From: Andrena cerasifolii
Taxonomy: Eukaryota > Arthropoda > Insecta > Hymenoptera > Andrenidae
Length of the DNA: 64,000 nt
Assembly: GCF_050908995.1 (NCBI RefSeq)
Contig: NC_135119.1
Location: 3,782,001-3,846,000, forward strand
Direction: 5' to 3'
The notes below the pieces were generated by a model. The model searched no databases and was not told the origin of the DNA. It saw only the letters and a program-made list of their open reading frames with translations. Shown in pieces: positions 47,674-60,149 of this stretch (position 1 is the stretch's first letter; each line of letters begins with the position of its first letter). A program made the position numbers and the translations under genes.

Positions 47674-48185
47674 GAATCATGGCTAATGTAGTACCTGAAT
47701 AAAAAAGCGTGTACATTTTCTTAAAATACAGGAAACAGATTAATTTTCAAAAGCACCCAGCATCGCCATAATGATATATTTACCAACAAGTGTGTAATAT
47801 GTCCTGCATTTAAAAAAAGTGCATAATGAATGTTAACTACTTGACGCTGTTAAAAAAACTGTTATATACATATTATATTAAATATGTCAAACATTTTATA
47901 AGAACTTTGATTAGCGTTAAATTGTAAAAGCAAATAATTTGAGTAATATGACGAAGACGCAACTACAAGTACGAAGGAGTTGCTGTGATACAATTAAGTT
48001 ACAATGGAAATGCTCGAAGAGGAGAAAATACAGAAATATTCCACAGAACATAATGCAAATTTGCAACGAAATCAGTAATTTTGGTAGAATTATCAGAATA
48101 CGAATATTATTCAATCGGTAAGTATTGAATGCTATAGCTTAACTCTTCACATAATGCTGTCTGAATAACACATTCATATAATGTA
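47674..48185. other. Sequence without recognised features
   Basis: Overlapping short frames on both strands at 47917-48121 are chance-like. No repeat termini seen. Confidence 0.4.
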
Positions 48186-48189
48186 TTAA

Positions 48190-48703
48190 CCCTTTTATTA
48201 CTGTTGGCGCCTAAAAACGCTTTGAAAATTTGCTTCCGATGTACTGTAGACTGTAGTTGCCTATATGCGCTCACATATTGCTCGAAGCGAGCGGAAGGCG
48301 CCTATTGGCATTTTCTTATTTCCGCTACGCCATCTGGTGGCGAAAATTAAAGCAGTCTAATCGGATCAGCTGTCACATGTAATTGGCAGTACTGGGAATT
48401 TCGACTGTTTGATGATCGATTTTGTAAAATTTAACAGACTATTTAATGCCAAAAACATTAATTGCACTGTTTCAACACTTGTGTGACACCAGTCCTGTAA
48501 CGCGGTTAACCCGATTACAGAGCTTACTTTAGTAGATGGCGCTCTCACAGTATGCCCCAATAGGCGCGCGGCAAATGTATGTACACTAATTGTAAGTGAA
48601 TACTGATTAAAAAAAATATGCGAGTCGCAAATGTGTACTGTGTAGAGAGCATAATAGAAGAAGGGAAATGCATTATGCATTAAAATCTGCCGTCGCGAAA
48701 GGG
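48190..48703. mobile_element. TTAACCCTTT-ended piggyBac-type MITE
   Basis: TTAA at 48186-48189 and 48704-48707, with ends CCCTTTT and the inverse of CCCTTTCGCGACGG. Subterminal inverted words GCGCCTATTGG and CGCCATCT occur toward both ends. The short terminal repeat with TTAA resembles piggyBac ends. Confidence 0.6.
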
Positions 48704-48725
48704 TTAAACATTTCAGCCACGTATC

Positions 48726-48960
48726 CAGCGGCGGATTTAAGAAAAAAGACGCAGGTGGCAAACGTTCTGAGGGGCCCATTTTGGGGGGGAAATGAAGAGG
48801 TAATTTCCTAAAAACTGGCTAAGTGTAGTAGTATGAAAAAAATGTAGTGTTTGGATACCTATACCTAATAATAATTTTGGTTATGGGGCGCTGCGGGGGC
48901 TATCTGTGCAGAGGCCTAGGCGGCAACTGCTCATCAGCCGCCCTGTTAAATCTGCCACTG
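48726..48960. mobile_element. hAT-type MITE
   Basis: Ends are CAGCGGCGGATTTAAGA and the inverse of CAGTGGCAGATTTAACA. The flanks CACGTATC (48718-48725) and CATGCATC (48961-48968) agree at 6 of 8 positions. Length 235 bp. Confidence 0.7.
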
Positions 48961-48980
48961 CATGCATCATATCGTACGTA

Positions 48981-49819
48981 AGGGAGAGTAGGGGAATTGC
49001 GAACGCAGAGTAAACCCGAACACCGCGATATTCGCTGGTTTCGCTTGTTCTGCCCTGCCGCGATATTGTTACATGATGTAATTAGCTATGTTAAGCAGGT
49101 ACTAAGGGAACTGTCACAACGGAAGACTGCGCGCCACCACGAACATAAGGGACGTGAAATGTTTTCGCAGCTTTTCTTATAATTTTACAATCGAATATTT
49201 TGAGTGTAGAGCATTAAATCTATACTATCCAACAAAGTATAATTTTTTGTAGTTACTTAATTCGGTTACTTAATTCTAAATAAAATCACCACTTTGTATA
49301 TATACGTGTTCGTATTTGTTTTATTTGAAGTTTCTTACCTTCTGTCTATTTGGGGTATTTACGAACAACGTGGTGGGGGCTATTACGGACGATAGCATCT
49401 ACCCTTTTCTCTTAACATTTCGAAGTTTTTTACTTTCAATTCGGAAGAGGTTAAATATAAAGTACTTTCAATCCGCCAGGCAGCAAATACATATTCGATC
49501 TCACGAGCAACCAAAATTCGATCAAACAAGAAGAAAGACCCACGGCGTGGAAGAAAACCAGTGTTAATAATGATCAAGAGATCTTTAAGCAACCGTTCGT
49601 ATTTACCCCGCTAGCTACGGGTAATTGCGGACAGAGAGAGCTTTGTTTTTCTTTCAAAAAATGATTTGTTTATTGAAGTATCGATAATTCTTTGTGTTGT
49701 CTTTGGAGATAATTAATCAAAGTTCATTTATCTGTAAAGTAAATCTGATTAGAATCAATAGGTACTTTTGTTTCGATTTAACTTTTCCCTTAAGTGTTCG
49801 TAATTCCCCTACTCTCCCC
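48981..49819. mobile_element. TAGGGGAGAGTAGGGG-ended element, phrase GGGGAATTRCGAAC
   Basis: Ends are AGGGAGAGTAGGGGAATTGC and the inverse of GGGGAGAGTAGGGGAATTAC, flanked by TA (48979-48980 and 49820-49821). The phrase recurs inside near 49350 (GGGGTATTTACGAAC) and 49597-49632 (both orientations). Confidence 0.75.
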
Positions 49820-49821
49820 TA

Positions 49822-50416
49822 CATGTTAGAAATGTATTGGAAAAACCGCACAATTCCAAGGTTCTGGGGTAAGTGCCGAGTGGTTCACCACAATCATCAC
49901 AGTCCTCTTACCAGAAGGCATCCTCGCTTTCCTCACTCCGTGGCCAGATCCTCAAGGATCAGAGTCCCTATTCCTCAGCAATAAGCGCGTCGGGCCGCTT
50001 GCCGTCTCTGAACTTACTCTCTTCATTCAAACCAGCAATCCTTCAGCACCTGATACCTGAGAGACCCGACGTGGCCACCAGCTGTCGCCTGACGCTAGGA
50101 CAGTTTAGGCTTATGCACCCCTCTTCAACGCCATACACAGCCTAACGTGTCTCGTGCTGGCAAGGTGGAGAGAAGGAGAGAGAGAGAGAGACCTGTCTCG
50201 ATGCATGCGTCGAGGCAAGTCTCAACGTATAGGGCAGGCTTAAGTTTCAGTCATAAAATCCTCGAAGGCAGAACTACACGAGGCTTCCGCCCTCGACACC
50301 ACTCATAAACACGTTGTCGTTAACATGTGTACAGGATAATTCTAGCAACTAAATAATGTGAGAGTCTGTAGTTATTTGAATGTAAACGAACAAAATTGCT
50401 TCAAATGTATTACATA
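49822..50416. other. GC-richer unidentified sequence with a short GA tract
   Basis: 49840-50330 is less AT-rich than its surroundings and contains GAGAGAGAGAGAGA at about 50174. Frames at 49694-49984 and 50145 do not resemble known proteins. It could be a decayed retrotransposon or SINE; I cannot tell. Confidence 0.3.
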
Positions 50417-50639
50417 CCGCAAACTGGGGGAACATTGCCAGTATGGGGTAACATTGGCTTCTACTTAACATCTATTAAACAGGGAAAGGAAAACAATTTT
50501 ATGCATTTTCACACTTGTGGTATAATCACAAATGATGCATGTTATAATAGGATACTTAAAGCAAATGTAAAAATGTTAATTTTTATATTATATAGCAAAA
50601 TGCTCCAAGAACATGTCCATGTTTTCCCCCAATTTATGG
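50417..50639. mobile_element. TA-flanked CCGCAAACTGGGGGAACATT element (uninterrupted copy)
   Basis: The left end CCGCAAACTGGGGGAACATT and the right end, inverse of CCATAAATTGGGGGAAAACA, are flanked by TA. It aligns to both flanks of the 15461-16841 insertion and has a single TTAA at 50556-50559. Confidence 0.8.
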
Positions 50640-50744
50640 TATTTACCTACAGTGTTTTCACACATGCAAGAATGTAGTATGTATGTATTGTAGTTACATT
50701 TTTTTCTTGGATCAGATTCACATGACATTTTTCATATGTGACCC

Positions 50745-51700
50745 GGCGATCTCATTGTTTTTTATCGACTTTGTCACGGTTTCTGTAACGCTTTAAATGT
50801 CACGTTTTTTGTAGCGCTATAAAGTGGGGATATTATAAATAATACAGAAATGTGTTTGGTGTCCTTCTTTTCGCCATTTATGCAGGCTTAATGGAATAAA
50901 GTTCTTATTTAAAATTCATGCGGCGTTTCAAAATTAAAAACTAAAACATCACGGAACTCATGTCACGATTTGTGAAACGCTTTAAATGGAGGTTATTTAA
51001 AAGTGTTTGGTGTCCTTCTTTCCTACAATTGTCCAGGTTGAATGGAGTACTGTTCGAATTTTAAATTCATGTTGTGTTTTAAAATAATAACCAAAAAACC
51101 ATGGAAGCCATTGTTTTTAATGGACAAGTTCTTTGTAACGCTTAAAAAGGGGTTATTGTAAATCATAAAGATGAGATAAAGATCACGGTTTGGTCTGGGT
51201 TAGTTGGGGTTATTTTTTTTTAATATAATTGCTATTTTTATTCGGGATTCTACCTTATATCTATTAAATCATAAATGACGATTTCATTGATTTTTATCGA
51301 TTTTGTCACGTTTCCTGTAACGCTTTTAATGTCACCTTTATTGTAACGCTATAAATTGAGGATATTATAAATAATACAAATATGTGTTTGGTGTTCTTTT
51401 TTCATCATTTATACAGGTTTAACGGAAAACTGTTCGAATTTAAAATTGATGTTGCGTTTAAATTCGAACACTCATTTCCTCACTCCGTGAGGAAGTCATA
51501 GCTTTCAGTCGATTATGTCACGCTTTGTGAGACTCTTTAAATGGAGGTTATTTAAAAGATGTGCGGTGTACTTCTTTTCTACATTAGTCAGGGTTGAATG
51601 GAATACTGTTCGAATTTTAAATTCACGTTTATTTGAATTTTAAATTCATGTTCTATTTTAAAATAATAACCAAAAAATCATGGAAGTTATTGGTCGTGAA
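50745..51700 (+). repeat. A-B-A'-B' tandem repeat region
   Basis: Units begin near 50745, 50950, 51275 and 51495. They share TTTTGTCACGNTTYCTGTAAC, AACGCTTTAAATGGAGGTTA and TGTTTGGTGTCCTTCTTT. The first and third are closest to each other, as are the second and fourth, indicating duplication of an already dimeric unit. Confidence 0.65.
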
Positions 51701-51866
51701 TTATCATTGTCGTTCCTCACTTTCTCTGTTACATTGAGCAGATGTTTTCTCTGGCTGTTTAGATGACGAAGTTTCATCTTCTTCGTGCAGTTGTCGTCTG
51801 CTGAACGAATCAGTGAATTTTGCAAAAAAGGGAACCAGTAACGAAGGGGGGTTTGGGGGGCGTAGC

Positions 51867-52204
51867 CCCCCTAGTCTATACTTTTATATAAAATTGAAGT
51901 TGCATACTTTGAAATGCAGTTTCTCACTAAATATGAACTGTACGCACAACTGTGTTACATCACTTTGTTCGTCTTGGCGAGAGGAAGGTTCTAACGTTTT
52001 TATTTTTTTAAAATACTGATTTTTAAATAATAGTAGTTCGGGACGCGACCGCCAGGCGGCGACCGGGCGAGCGCTTCTCGCTTGCAAAACAGCACCGCGG
52101 CGGGAATAAGTGGCCGAGGGCTCTCGAGTTTTCAGACTGCAGATTACAGATTATGAATCAGTCACGCTAATGTTTCGGGCGAAGCCGAGACGGGGGATGC
52201 TAGT
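51867..52204 (+). mobile_element. Helitron-like segment, possibly joined tail-to-head
   Basis: A perfect hairpin GGGGGGC-GTA-GCCCCCC runs into CTAGT at 51867-51871. A Helitron-like 5' end TCTATACTTTTATATAAAAT follows at once, and a second end GGGCGAAGCCGAGACGGGGG...CTAGT lies at 52170-52204. Flanking bases do not fit a clean A^T insertion, so the assignment is tentative. Confidence 0.4.
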
Positions 52205-52477
52205 CATTATATAAAAATGTAAAAGGAAGAGTGTACAATTTTTGTGAAGATACTTTTAAAAATATTTTTCTCTTTAAGAATAGTGTTTTGGTGTAGTTGT
52301 ATAATCCAGAAAGGAATGTACATATATTTGTGCAAAAAAAGTTTTGGAATACAGTATCCGCGCTTTTTACTATTACGCATTTCACGGACAATCGTTGAGA
52401 ATTTGGGATCAGATGTGAATCGAGAGAATCGTTGAGAAAAGATCAGAGCGGCGGCAGTACCGTGGCATTATTGTGAC

Positions 52478-52661
52478 CTGTGATGCCAGATCGGGGACGG
52501 GTTCTCTCGAGAATTTCCCCCACCTCGCGCACACTACGCCGAAGCTGCATGTCCGTGAGTTGGACTCCGAAGCGCCGAGCTCACGGACGCGCCGCTCCGG
52601 CGTAGTGTGCGTGAGGTGGGGGAAATTCTCGAGGGAACCCATCCCCGATCTGGCATCACAG
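52478..52661. mobile_element. 184-bp hairpin MITE with a perfect 8-bp duplication
   Basis: Ends CTGTGATGCCAGATCGGGGA are inverse, and the arms pair to within about 20 bp of the centre. ATTGTGAC flanks both ends (52470-52477 and 52662-52669). The 8-bp duplication points to hAT (or P) mobilisation. The GC-rich arm (CACCTCGCGCACACTACGCC) contrasts with the AT-rich context. Confidence 0.85.
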
Positions 52662-52945
52662 ATTGTGACTAGTGTAGCCTGCCTGTTAATTCCGTTGATT
52701 ACGTTTTATAAATTATTATTAATTTAATTTATTAATTACGCTTCATTTAACCTTCGACTGGCGGAGGCTGGGTCCATTTGGACGCAAAATAAACATCAAA
52801 TTACGTATATGTCTTGTCATTAGTATCACTTCTTGGAAAAAGTAAGGAATTTGGATCAAGACCATCTTGGAGTCTGATAGAAAAGCGTATTTTGAAATGT
52901 ATATGAATAAAATTATGGGTCAAAATGGACATGGACATCTAAGTA

Positions 52946-53813
52946 GCGGACAAATAAGTTACCACATTTTCGAACCACCCTACTTCTCTTACTTTTTAAT
53001 ATCAACTCAAAACTGCAGCATGTGCCTAATATGCATATTCTAAAAGAGAATTAAAAGCTGTATAAAACCCAGTTACAGTTGAATTTATTTAACTAACAAA
53101 CAAAAACCCTACATAACATTAAACAAGACAACACACTTTTGAAGCCAACAACTTTTGAACATTAATAAAAATAATCTAATATTTTGCGGAAGCACCTTTT
53201 GCTTTTAGGACAACCTAAAAAGTTACAAAACGTGGTAACTTCTTTGTCAGCCCCAAAAATGTGTTACCCCGTTCAATGTCATATAACACTTTTGTTTGTC
53301 AGTTAAATAAATTCAACTTTATCTGGGTTTTATCTGACAAGGGAAGATCCCGAACCTGAAAATTCAAAAAATTCTGAAACTTTGTGAAAATGTAGGGGAT
53401 TTCCTCCTGATTACAACGCAATTTTTGTTTGCTGCCCAAATTCACTAGAAGGGGGTGAAATTAACCTCTGCAAAATTCCGCTATTTTCCGATTTTGTGTT
53501 ATAACTCCCGAACTGTAAGAGATAGAAAAAAAGTTTCAAGAAAAGAGTTAATTCTTTATAGCACAAATTCGGAAAATAACCGGATTTTCAGCGGTCAATT
53601 TCACCCCTTTAGAGTGAATTTGGGCAGCAAACAAAAATTACGTGATAATTTAAAAAATTTCAGAATTTTTTAAATTTCTGGCTTCGGGATGTTCCCTTGT
53701 GAGCTTTAAATTCTCCACTAGAATATGCATATTAAACATACCACAGTCCCAAATTAATGCTATAAAATAACAAAAGTAGAACAAATCGAAAAAGTGGTAA
53801 CTTTTTTGTCCGC
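52946..53813. mobile_element. TA-flanked Tc1/mariner-type element
   Basis: Ends are GCGGACAAATAAGTTACCAC and the inverse of GCGGACAAAAAAGTTACCAC, flanked by TA (52944-52945 and 53814-53815). An internal inverted pair lies at 53061-53110 and 53285-53333 (ATAAAACCCAG). It is interrupted by the 53338 element. Confidence 0.75.
53338..53699. mobile_element. CAAGGGAAGATCCCGAAC foldback element, copy 1
   Basis: Ends are CAAGGGAAGATCCCGAAC and the inverse of CAAGGGAACATCCCGAAG, flanked by TGA on both sides. The arms pair through CCAAATTCAC and CCGATTTTGTGTTATAACTC. It is related to 62949-63352. Confidence 0.75.
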
Positions 53814-53815
53814 TA

Positions 53816-54560
53816 GTGTAGTGTCCAAGGTTTCAACTACGTCATCTTTTCGAAAATCTGCCTGCAGTTGCCAGCATTTCTGCAATGTAAAGATACCATT
53901 CAAAATATCGCTGACGAAATAGAAGTTAAGAGAAAAAACAGATTTAAGCGTTGTTTGCAGTGTATAGTGCCAAACTAAATGGCAAATAATTAGTGTCCAA
54001 ATAGACTAAACAGCTTTCTGGGCCAAGTTGGACCTGACTCGTTTGCTATGTTTTCCATTTCCATGATAGCCACGCACTCATCTCGTCAGGAATTCTTTGT
54101 ATTCGTAAAATTGCTTTCGACGTGAATTAAAGTGAATTCGATTCAGAATGAAAAGGCATATGATAGCAGGAGGAGTGCTATCGATTTAGACTTCCTCGCA
54201 ATAGTAATAGATTTATATACTACCTATGATATTTGTTGGAAGTGAAACTATCGAATTGGGACAGCTGGTGTTACTATAATTTCATAAAAATTAATAGCTA
54301 TCCCCTGCACGTTGTACTATATGTATCACCTTCTCAGTTATCCTTCGCGCAATTGCGTATACCTGCATTCCTGCTTTGTAAATGAATAGTGGTACTAACT
54401 GCACTATAGATGGGTACATCATGATGCATCCAAATAAATAAAATACAATAAATGTAAATACGCGAGACAGGCGTTATTTTGTGTTAACAGCCGACTGAAA
54501 TTAATACTTACTACTGCTGAAATCACTTTTGGCATTGGGTTTCAAATAAATCAGTTCTTA
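53816..54560. other. Sequence without recognised features
   Basis: No element termini or exon-like frames seen. Confidence 0.4.
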
Positions 54561-54562
54561 TA

Positions 54563-55160
54563 ATTTCAAGAAAAAAATGTTAATTTAAATATAAAAAAAT
54601 TATATTGTAGGAATAATATTTGAGAAAAATGTTCTTTGGAAGTGTCTATCGTTATTATTGAAACTATAATTAATGTAGAAGATAATAATATTATAATAAT
54701 AATATTATTATGATAATAATATTATATGGTTTCAAGAAAAAAATATTAATTTAAATATAAAAAAAATATATTGTAGGAATAATATTTGAGAAAAATGTTC
54801 TTTGGAAGTGTCTACCGTTATTATTGAAACTATAATTAATGTAGAAAATAATAATATTAAAATAATAATAATATTATAATAATATTATGAGTATATATAA
54901 TGTAGAAAATAATAATATTAAAATAATAATATTATTATTACTTTAATATTATTATTAATATATTAAAATAATAATAATAATATTAAAGTAATAATAATAT
55001 ATTAAAGTAATAATAATATTATTACTTTAATATTATTATTTTCTACATTAATTATAGTTTCAATAATAACGGTAGACACTTCCAAAGAACATTTTTCTCA
55101 AACATTATTCCTACAATATATTTTTTTAATATTTAGATTAATATTTTTTTCTTCAAACCA
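54563..55160. repeat. Three-copy repeat with AAT-type microsatellite foldback
   Basis: A block of about 130 bp (AATATTTGAGAAAAATGTTC, TTTGGAAGTGTCTAYCG) occurs directly at 54563-54690 and 54730-54870 and inverted at 55030-55160. TAATAT/ATAATA tracts between them also pair. Likely expansion of one foldback. Confidence 0.75.
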
Positions 55161-56326
55161 TATGGTTCTACCAGTTTCTAATTCTACCACTTCATATGAA
55201 AAATGACATGTAAATGATTTTAGTTTTAAACTAACAACACTTGCAAGTACGATTGATGTCACAATGCTGTTACATGTGTGCCAGCATCTAAACATTAGAC
55301 ACAAATAAACACGTAACTCTTCACTTTTAACCTCCATCTCGTGTGTAATATAACTGGCAATATAAATATATACCAACAACAAATAAACGCAAGTAATAAA
55401 ACAATTAGCTTTCTACAAATGAAAAAGAACCAACACTAAACCTTCCCAACATCCAGGCAAGACTAAAAACGTTATACTCGTGCATTTCGCGAAACCACTT
55501 TTCCATAAAGCTCGCGACATGCTCAAACGGTGTATTGCAAGACAATTTATAATCGTTAACAGGGAAAATTTTTCTTCCCCCATTATCTCTTTGTTTAGCA
55601 ACAGTCTGCTCATTCGAAAGCAACTTCTTGCATCCTGCATCAATCTGAATCTGCCTCGTTTATCCTGTCCAGCACTTCCACCGTTCCACACACCCCCTGA
55701 ATCCGCCCCTTTCCACCATTACCTCGAGCCAGCATCACGCAGCGACGTCCTTCGTACCGATCGCACGAACATTTTGTACCGTGTAGGATTGAAACTCGAA
55801 TTAAAAAAGAGCCGTTCACTGGACGATCACCGTAAGCCGAGCGTGGCTTAATTTCGATGCGTAAATCGAATGGCCATCCGAAGCTTTCACGCTCAAGCTA
55901 GACACGGCACGTACGAGAATAAAGAGTTTGTTATTGGCTTCGAACGGTACCTACTGTAACCAACGCATTCGGCGAGCACGGCGAGCAGCACGTGGTAAAT
56001 CAACCCTGAAAATGTGCTAGCCAAGGAAAGTCTTCTCTGCAAAAAATACACTTGCGTTGGGGAAGTTCCTCTGCAGCATGGTTATCCGCTAGTGACTCAA
56101 CTTTAGAAATGTTTTCAATTCGGCTATGCGTTTTAAATGAAACGGAGCAAGTTCGGGTTAATTTCATAGACTCTGTGTACAATTCATGGCCAATGCCCAA
56201 TGGGAATTTAGATATGTTGAAAATGCTTTCTGTTGGTTGAGTGTATGACTGAGTTTTTCGAGGATATTAAAATCCATGTTTGTAAGATTCTGAAATTGTA
56301 GAATAGGGCGGAGCGATACTATATAA
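55161..56326. other. Sequence without recognised genes
   Basis: A plus frame of 123 codons at 55480-55851 has no recognised motif and is overlapped by minus-strand frames. I do not call it a gene. Confidence 0.35.
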
Positions 56327-56605
56327 GGGAAAATTTAAATTTAAATTTTCAGTTGGCCTGGGTGCGGGATAGTTATCTTTTGATTAACCAACCACAACTG
56401 TGAAAGAAATTTGGCAAAAAATTCATGTTTGCAAGTTCCATTTTCTCTTACAAATGTAAAAATTCACAATGTGAATATTATTTTTTTACATTTTGAAAAT
56501 TTATATTTGAATTTTTAGTTGGCCTGGGTGCGGGATAGTTATCTTGTGATTAACCAACCACAACTGTAAAAGAAATTTGGAAAAAATTCATGTTTGCAAG
56601 TTAAT
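56327..56605 (+). repeat. 166-bp tandem duplication
   Basis: AGTTGGCCTGGGTGCGGGAT begins at 56351 and again at 56517, followed in both by GATTAACCAACCACAACTGT. Both are preceded by AT-rich AAATTTAAATTT-like sequence. Confidence 0.8.
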
Positions 56606-57482
56606 TTCATTTACAGCAAGATGTCTTAATAAAATAGTATTTTCTGTTCAGTCATACATGTAGATTTTAAATTATAATTGAATATACTGTATACTGTACA
56701 CAGTTGAAAATTGGTGGGCTAGAGGATTTTTCATTATTAAAAAGACGCGTTTTGTGATCATAATGTGTAGCATAATTGACTATGCTAAATCAATTGTATG
56801 ACAAATCATTTTCAGCTATAAATATCTAGAAGATAATTTATAGGTAAGTATGTATCTCGTTAAAACAGTTTCAGAGTTTCAAACTCTGTTGTTTAACATT
56901 ACATTTTCCTGTAGTATCAGTAAGACTAAGTATGTAGCATGAAAACGCATTGGAAATATTTTTAACACCATTTCGAAGAGATAGAAATCCGTGTTACGGT
57001 AATTAGCAGTTTGGAAGCTTTTACACAGATAGAACCACAGTGAAAGTGGATTTTACATTTCGAGATAAATCGCTTACAGATTAAATTACTTTTAGAATAA
57101 AACCTCGTTTTAATGAAATGGAGCACCTATATCCTGGTTTTTTAATTTAGCTTAACATAAGGATTATAAAGGGTTCTATTTTTTTACTAAACTTGTGTGC
57201 CATTAGTAGAACAGAAAAAATTACATTTATTAACATCATTAAACTGTTCTAATTTATTGTCATCTGCAAACTTCTTTTAACTTCTCTGTCCACTAGGACT
57301 AGCTCAAACTAGTAGATTAAACGAGCATCAATTAAAGTGTACAAAATAATTAAAACACTTGGCCTTTATTCCATATTTTTTCCCGTATCTTTTAACGCAA
57401 TACTTGCAAGGAATTGTATTTACGTGTCCGCCGCCAATTGCTTTGGTTTCTGAATACGTTTTAGTGGTGTGCAAAAAAAGGA
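56606..57482. other. AT-rich sequence without recognised features
   Basis: Nothing recognised on either strand. Confidence 0.4.
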
Positions 57483-57704
57483 ATGGGTACTTACTGTTTC
57501 TGGCCATGTGCATAATTATCTTATTTTTAAATTGCTTGCAGATCATTATTATATGGAGAATTTCACACGATAAATATTTTGTTTAGTATACCGCCCGAAA
57601 TATAAGGTTACGTTTATTGTTTACACGGGAAAATATTATATATTTTAAGAAGTGGCCAAAACTGGAACAATACCTTAAAGTGGCCACAAATGGTGCATCT
57701 ACCC
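57483..57704. mobile_element. Uninterrupted copy of the TAGGGTAGGTG element
   Basis: It matches 7345-7530 joined to 8251-8280, with the single TTAA at 57675-57678 marking where the 717-bp element inserted in the other copy. The right end is CATCTACCCTA; the left end has diverged. Confidence 0.8.
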
Positions 57705-57801
57705 TAGATAGTGTGATAATTTACTACGAGGAGATACTACCTACACGTAATCGCATAAAACAATGTGAGAACTACAGTTCTGTTATAAAAAAAAACACAT
57801 A

Positions 57802-58403
57802 GGGTAAACTATACAATGATTGGCACCCTAAGCAGAAATCCGAATTGGAATGTCTATATTTTTTGTGAAGTTTTTATATGGTCTTCAGTTTTAGTTATTA
57901 TCAATAATTATGGATTTCTCATTAAAGTAAAACATCTTGAGTACCTATTAAGTCTTTTACTTTAAAAATATTCAATGAAAAACAAAAATAGGCATAAAAG
58001 TACAATTATTGGCACCCTAAAATTTGAGGTTATATAGAAAATCATATGTAGTTGAAGACGAAGTTTGAAGTGTTTAAACAGACTATTTCATTCACTATTA
58101 AATACCTACAACACTTAGTAAATCTGTATTTCAATCCATTACTTAGTTATAAAGCGACAAAATTTACTTATCTACCCCTTATCAAAATTTTAAGAAAACA
58201 CCTAAAACTCAGCACTTTGTCCCACTTTCTGGTGTTTCCAGATGTAAAATGTGTGGTTCAACTACTGGACTTTGCAGTGTTTTAGTGAAAGAAAAATAAG
58301 AAATTGTAAAAAAGTACTTTCTCAGCTTGTACTTCTTAATATTTGACTTTTTACTCAGGAGTGCCAATGATTACTGCAGTGCCAGCATTAGTGCAGTTTA
58401 CCC
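57802..58403. mobile_element. TA-flanked TAGGGTAAACT element, phrase GATTGGCACCC
   Basis: The left end GGGTAAACTATACAATGATT and the right end, inverse of GGGTAAACTGCACTAATGCT, are flanked by TA. The phrase ATTGGCACCCTAA or its inverse recurs near 57818, 58007 and 58361. Confidence 0.7.
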
Positions 58404-58405
58404 TA

Positions 58406-60149
58406 CCTATATTTTCACTGAAATTCTATTTCAACCCATTTCACGATTTCCGATAAACGATTTATCTTCTCCTTTTCAGTATTTTCCAAGAGAATACATT
58501 TTTATATTGTAATTATTATTATCTTCTATTTTTTCTGTGAATTATTTGACAACACTCTCTTCTAATTAATTCTAAGTATTTTTCTTACTTTTTTGTGAGC
58601 TTTTTATGGGGATATTTTCTACCTTGCACATTTTTTACCACTTGGCTCCTTCCAATCTCTTCATGAAACGCTCTCAATTTTTTAATAGCCTTTAAAAGTA
58701 CAAACGCACTCTCTGTTTTACAGTCAGGTGCATTTGTATAAAACTGCCTGCAATTGCAGAAGAAGAAGCGTGTTCTCAAAAGATTTAAACTGTATAGCTG
58801 TAGAATACAAGGGCGGAGCACTTTATCACAGATAAAATATGTAAGTTACAAGTTTGATGCTGCGAGGGAGTCGGGTCTTCCCAAAAGGAGATTGCAAAGT
58901 AACGAAAGAAGTTGCACAGTACATTTCACGAGCATCCATCCTGGTCCTCAATTTAGCAAATCCATGAGACACTTTGAAGCCGAATACGTGCATTTTTGGA
59001 AACGGGGTATTAACGAGGATAAAATGTCTTTAATCCTAGCAGGCAGTCGAAATAATATTTTAGGAATATTCTGCTCCTCGGTTATTCCTCTCTGTTATTA
59101 CCTTTCTCGTGAAATTCGTTTTTAGGAGTGTCTCGAAACCACCGGGTAAATGTTGAAAAACTGGTAGAAATTTTTTTCAGCTGAACGATGTTCCCTAGAA
59201 CAAAAGTGTTTCCAGGGCTTTAATTAGAACTTTGTTGTCCCGGCACTTGTAATTTCATATCTAGCTTGAATATTCATAGACTTAAATTCGTTACGCGGCG
59301 CAAAGAGTGTTTCACTCGTCCCGACGCTGCCAAAGTACGAAAATCGAAATAAAAACTCAATAACGCTAAATAACGAGCAACGCAAATATAAAAAATAAGT
59401 TTAATAGAAGCGTAGGGATCGTGTATCTATCGGTGTAAGGTTACAGTTTCATGGTACGAAATTCGATATTTTCGTTATTTTTCGTTAGCAAAGGATTTTT
59501 TTTTGCACGGTCTAAGCAAAAAGGAAAACTTTCGAAGAAAATTGTTCCACTTCATGCGTGACGTATTATCACTTCGGTATGTTCGCAGAGCTTCTTTTCT
59601 GCAACGAAGAAGCGTGTATTGTTTGATAAAATTGGAGAATATTGGGTCTGGATAATTAATCAAAATAAATATCAAATCCCAAATAAAAAAAGAAGCATAT
59701 ATTTAATTCTGTAAGGGCCTTGCCAGATGTTTAGTTTCTGTAACATAAGTAGCTGTTAAAATATTGGTTACTCAGGTAACAATAAATAATAAATGCTGTT
59801 GCTATAATTCCTTTGAAATTACGCTTTCAAAAGGCAGTGGAAATATCAACAATATTCTCGAATTACGATTGATAAATGAGTTAAAAGGTATTTATTTCAA
59901 CAAAAGCGATGTATTTCATACGTGTGTACCAGTCTTCGTTTCGAGTGACTCTATCAGGCATAGCTGATATTAAAATAATTTCACATCTTCGTATTTGTTT
60001 TAATGGAAATTTATTAAAAGCGAACTACCTAATGAATCTTTCCGAAACTTTCGGGACTTTTTATCGGATATTTAAGCCACACGAATATCATTTTTGTAAT
60101 TTATTTAAAGCTGATTTATACTGCAACTTAACGCTGCGAAAATCTGGTT
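58406..60149. other. Sequence without recognised genes
   Basis: The plus frame at 58754-59125 (123 codons) has no known motif. No transposon ends were found. Confidence 0.35.

Noticed and set aside
48997..49182. 61-codon frame inside the 48981 element as a transposase remnant
   Set aside because: No catalytic or DNA-binding motif; the interior is explained by iterated phrases.
55480..55851. 123-codon plus-strand frame
   Set aside because: Three frames on both strands are open here, which fits compositional chance. No domain visible.
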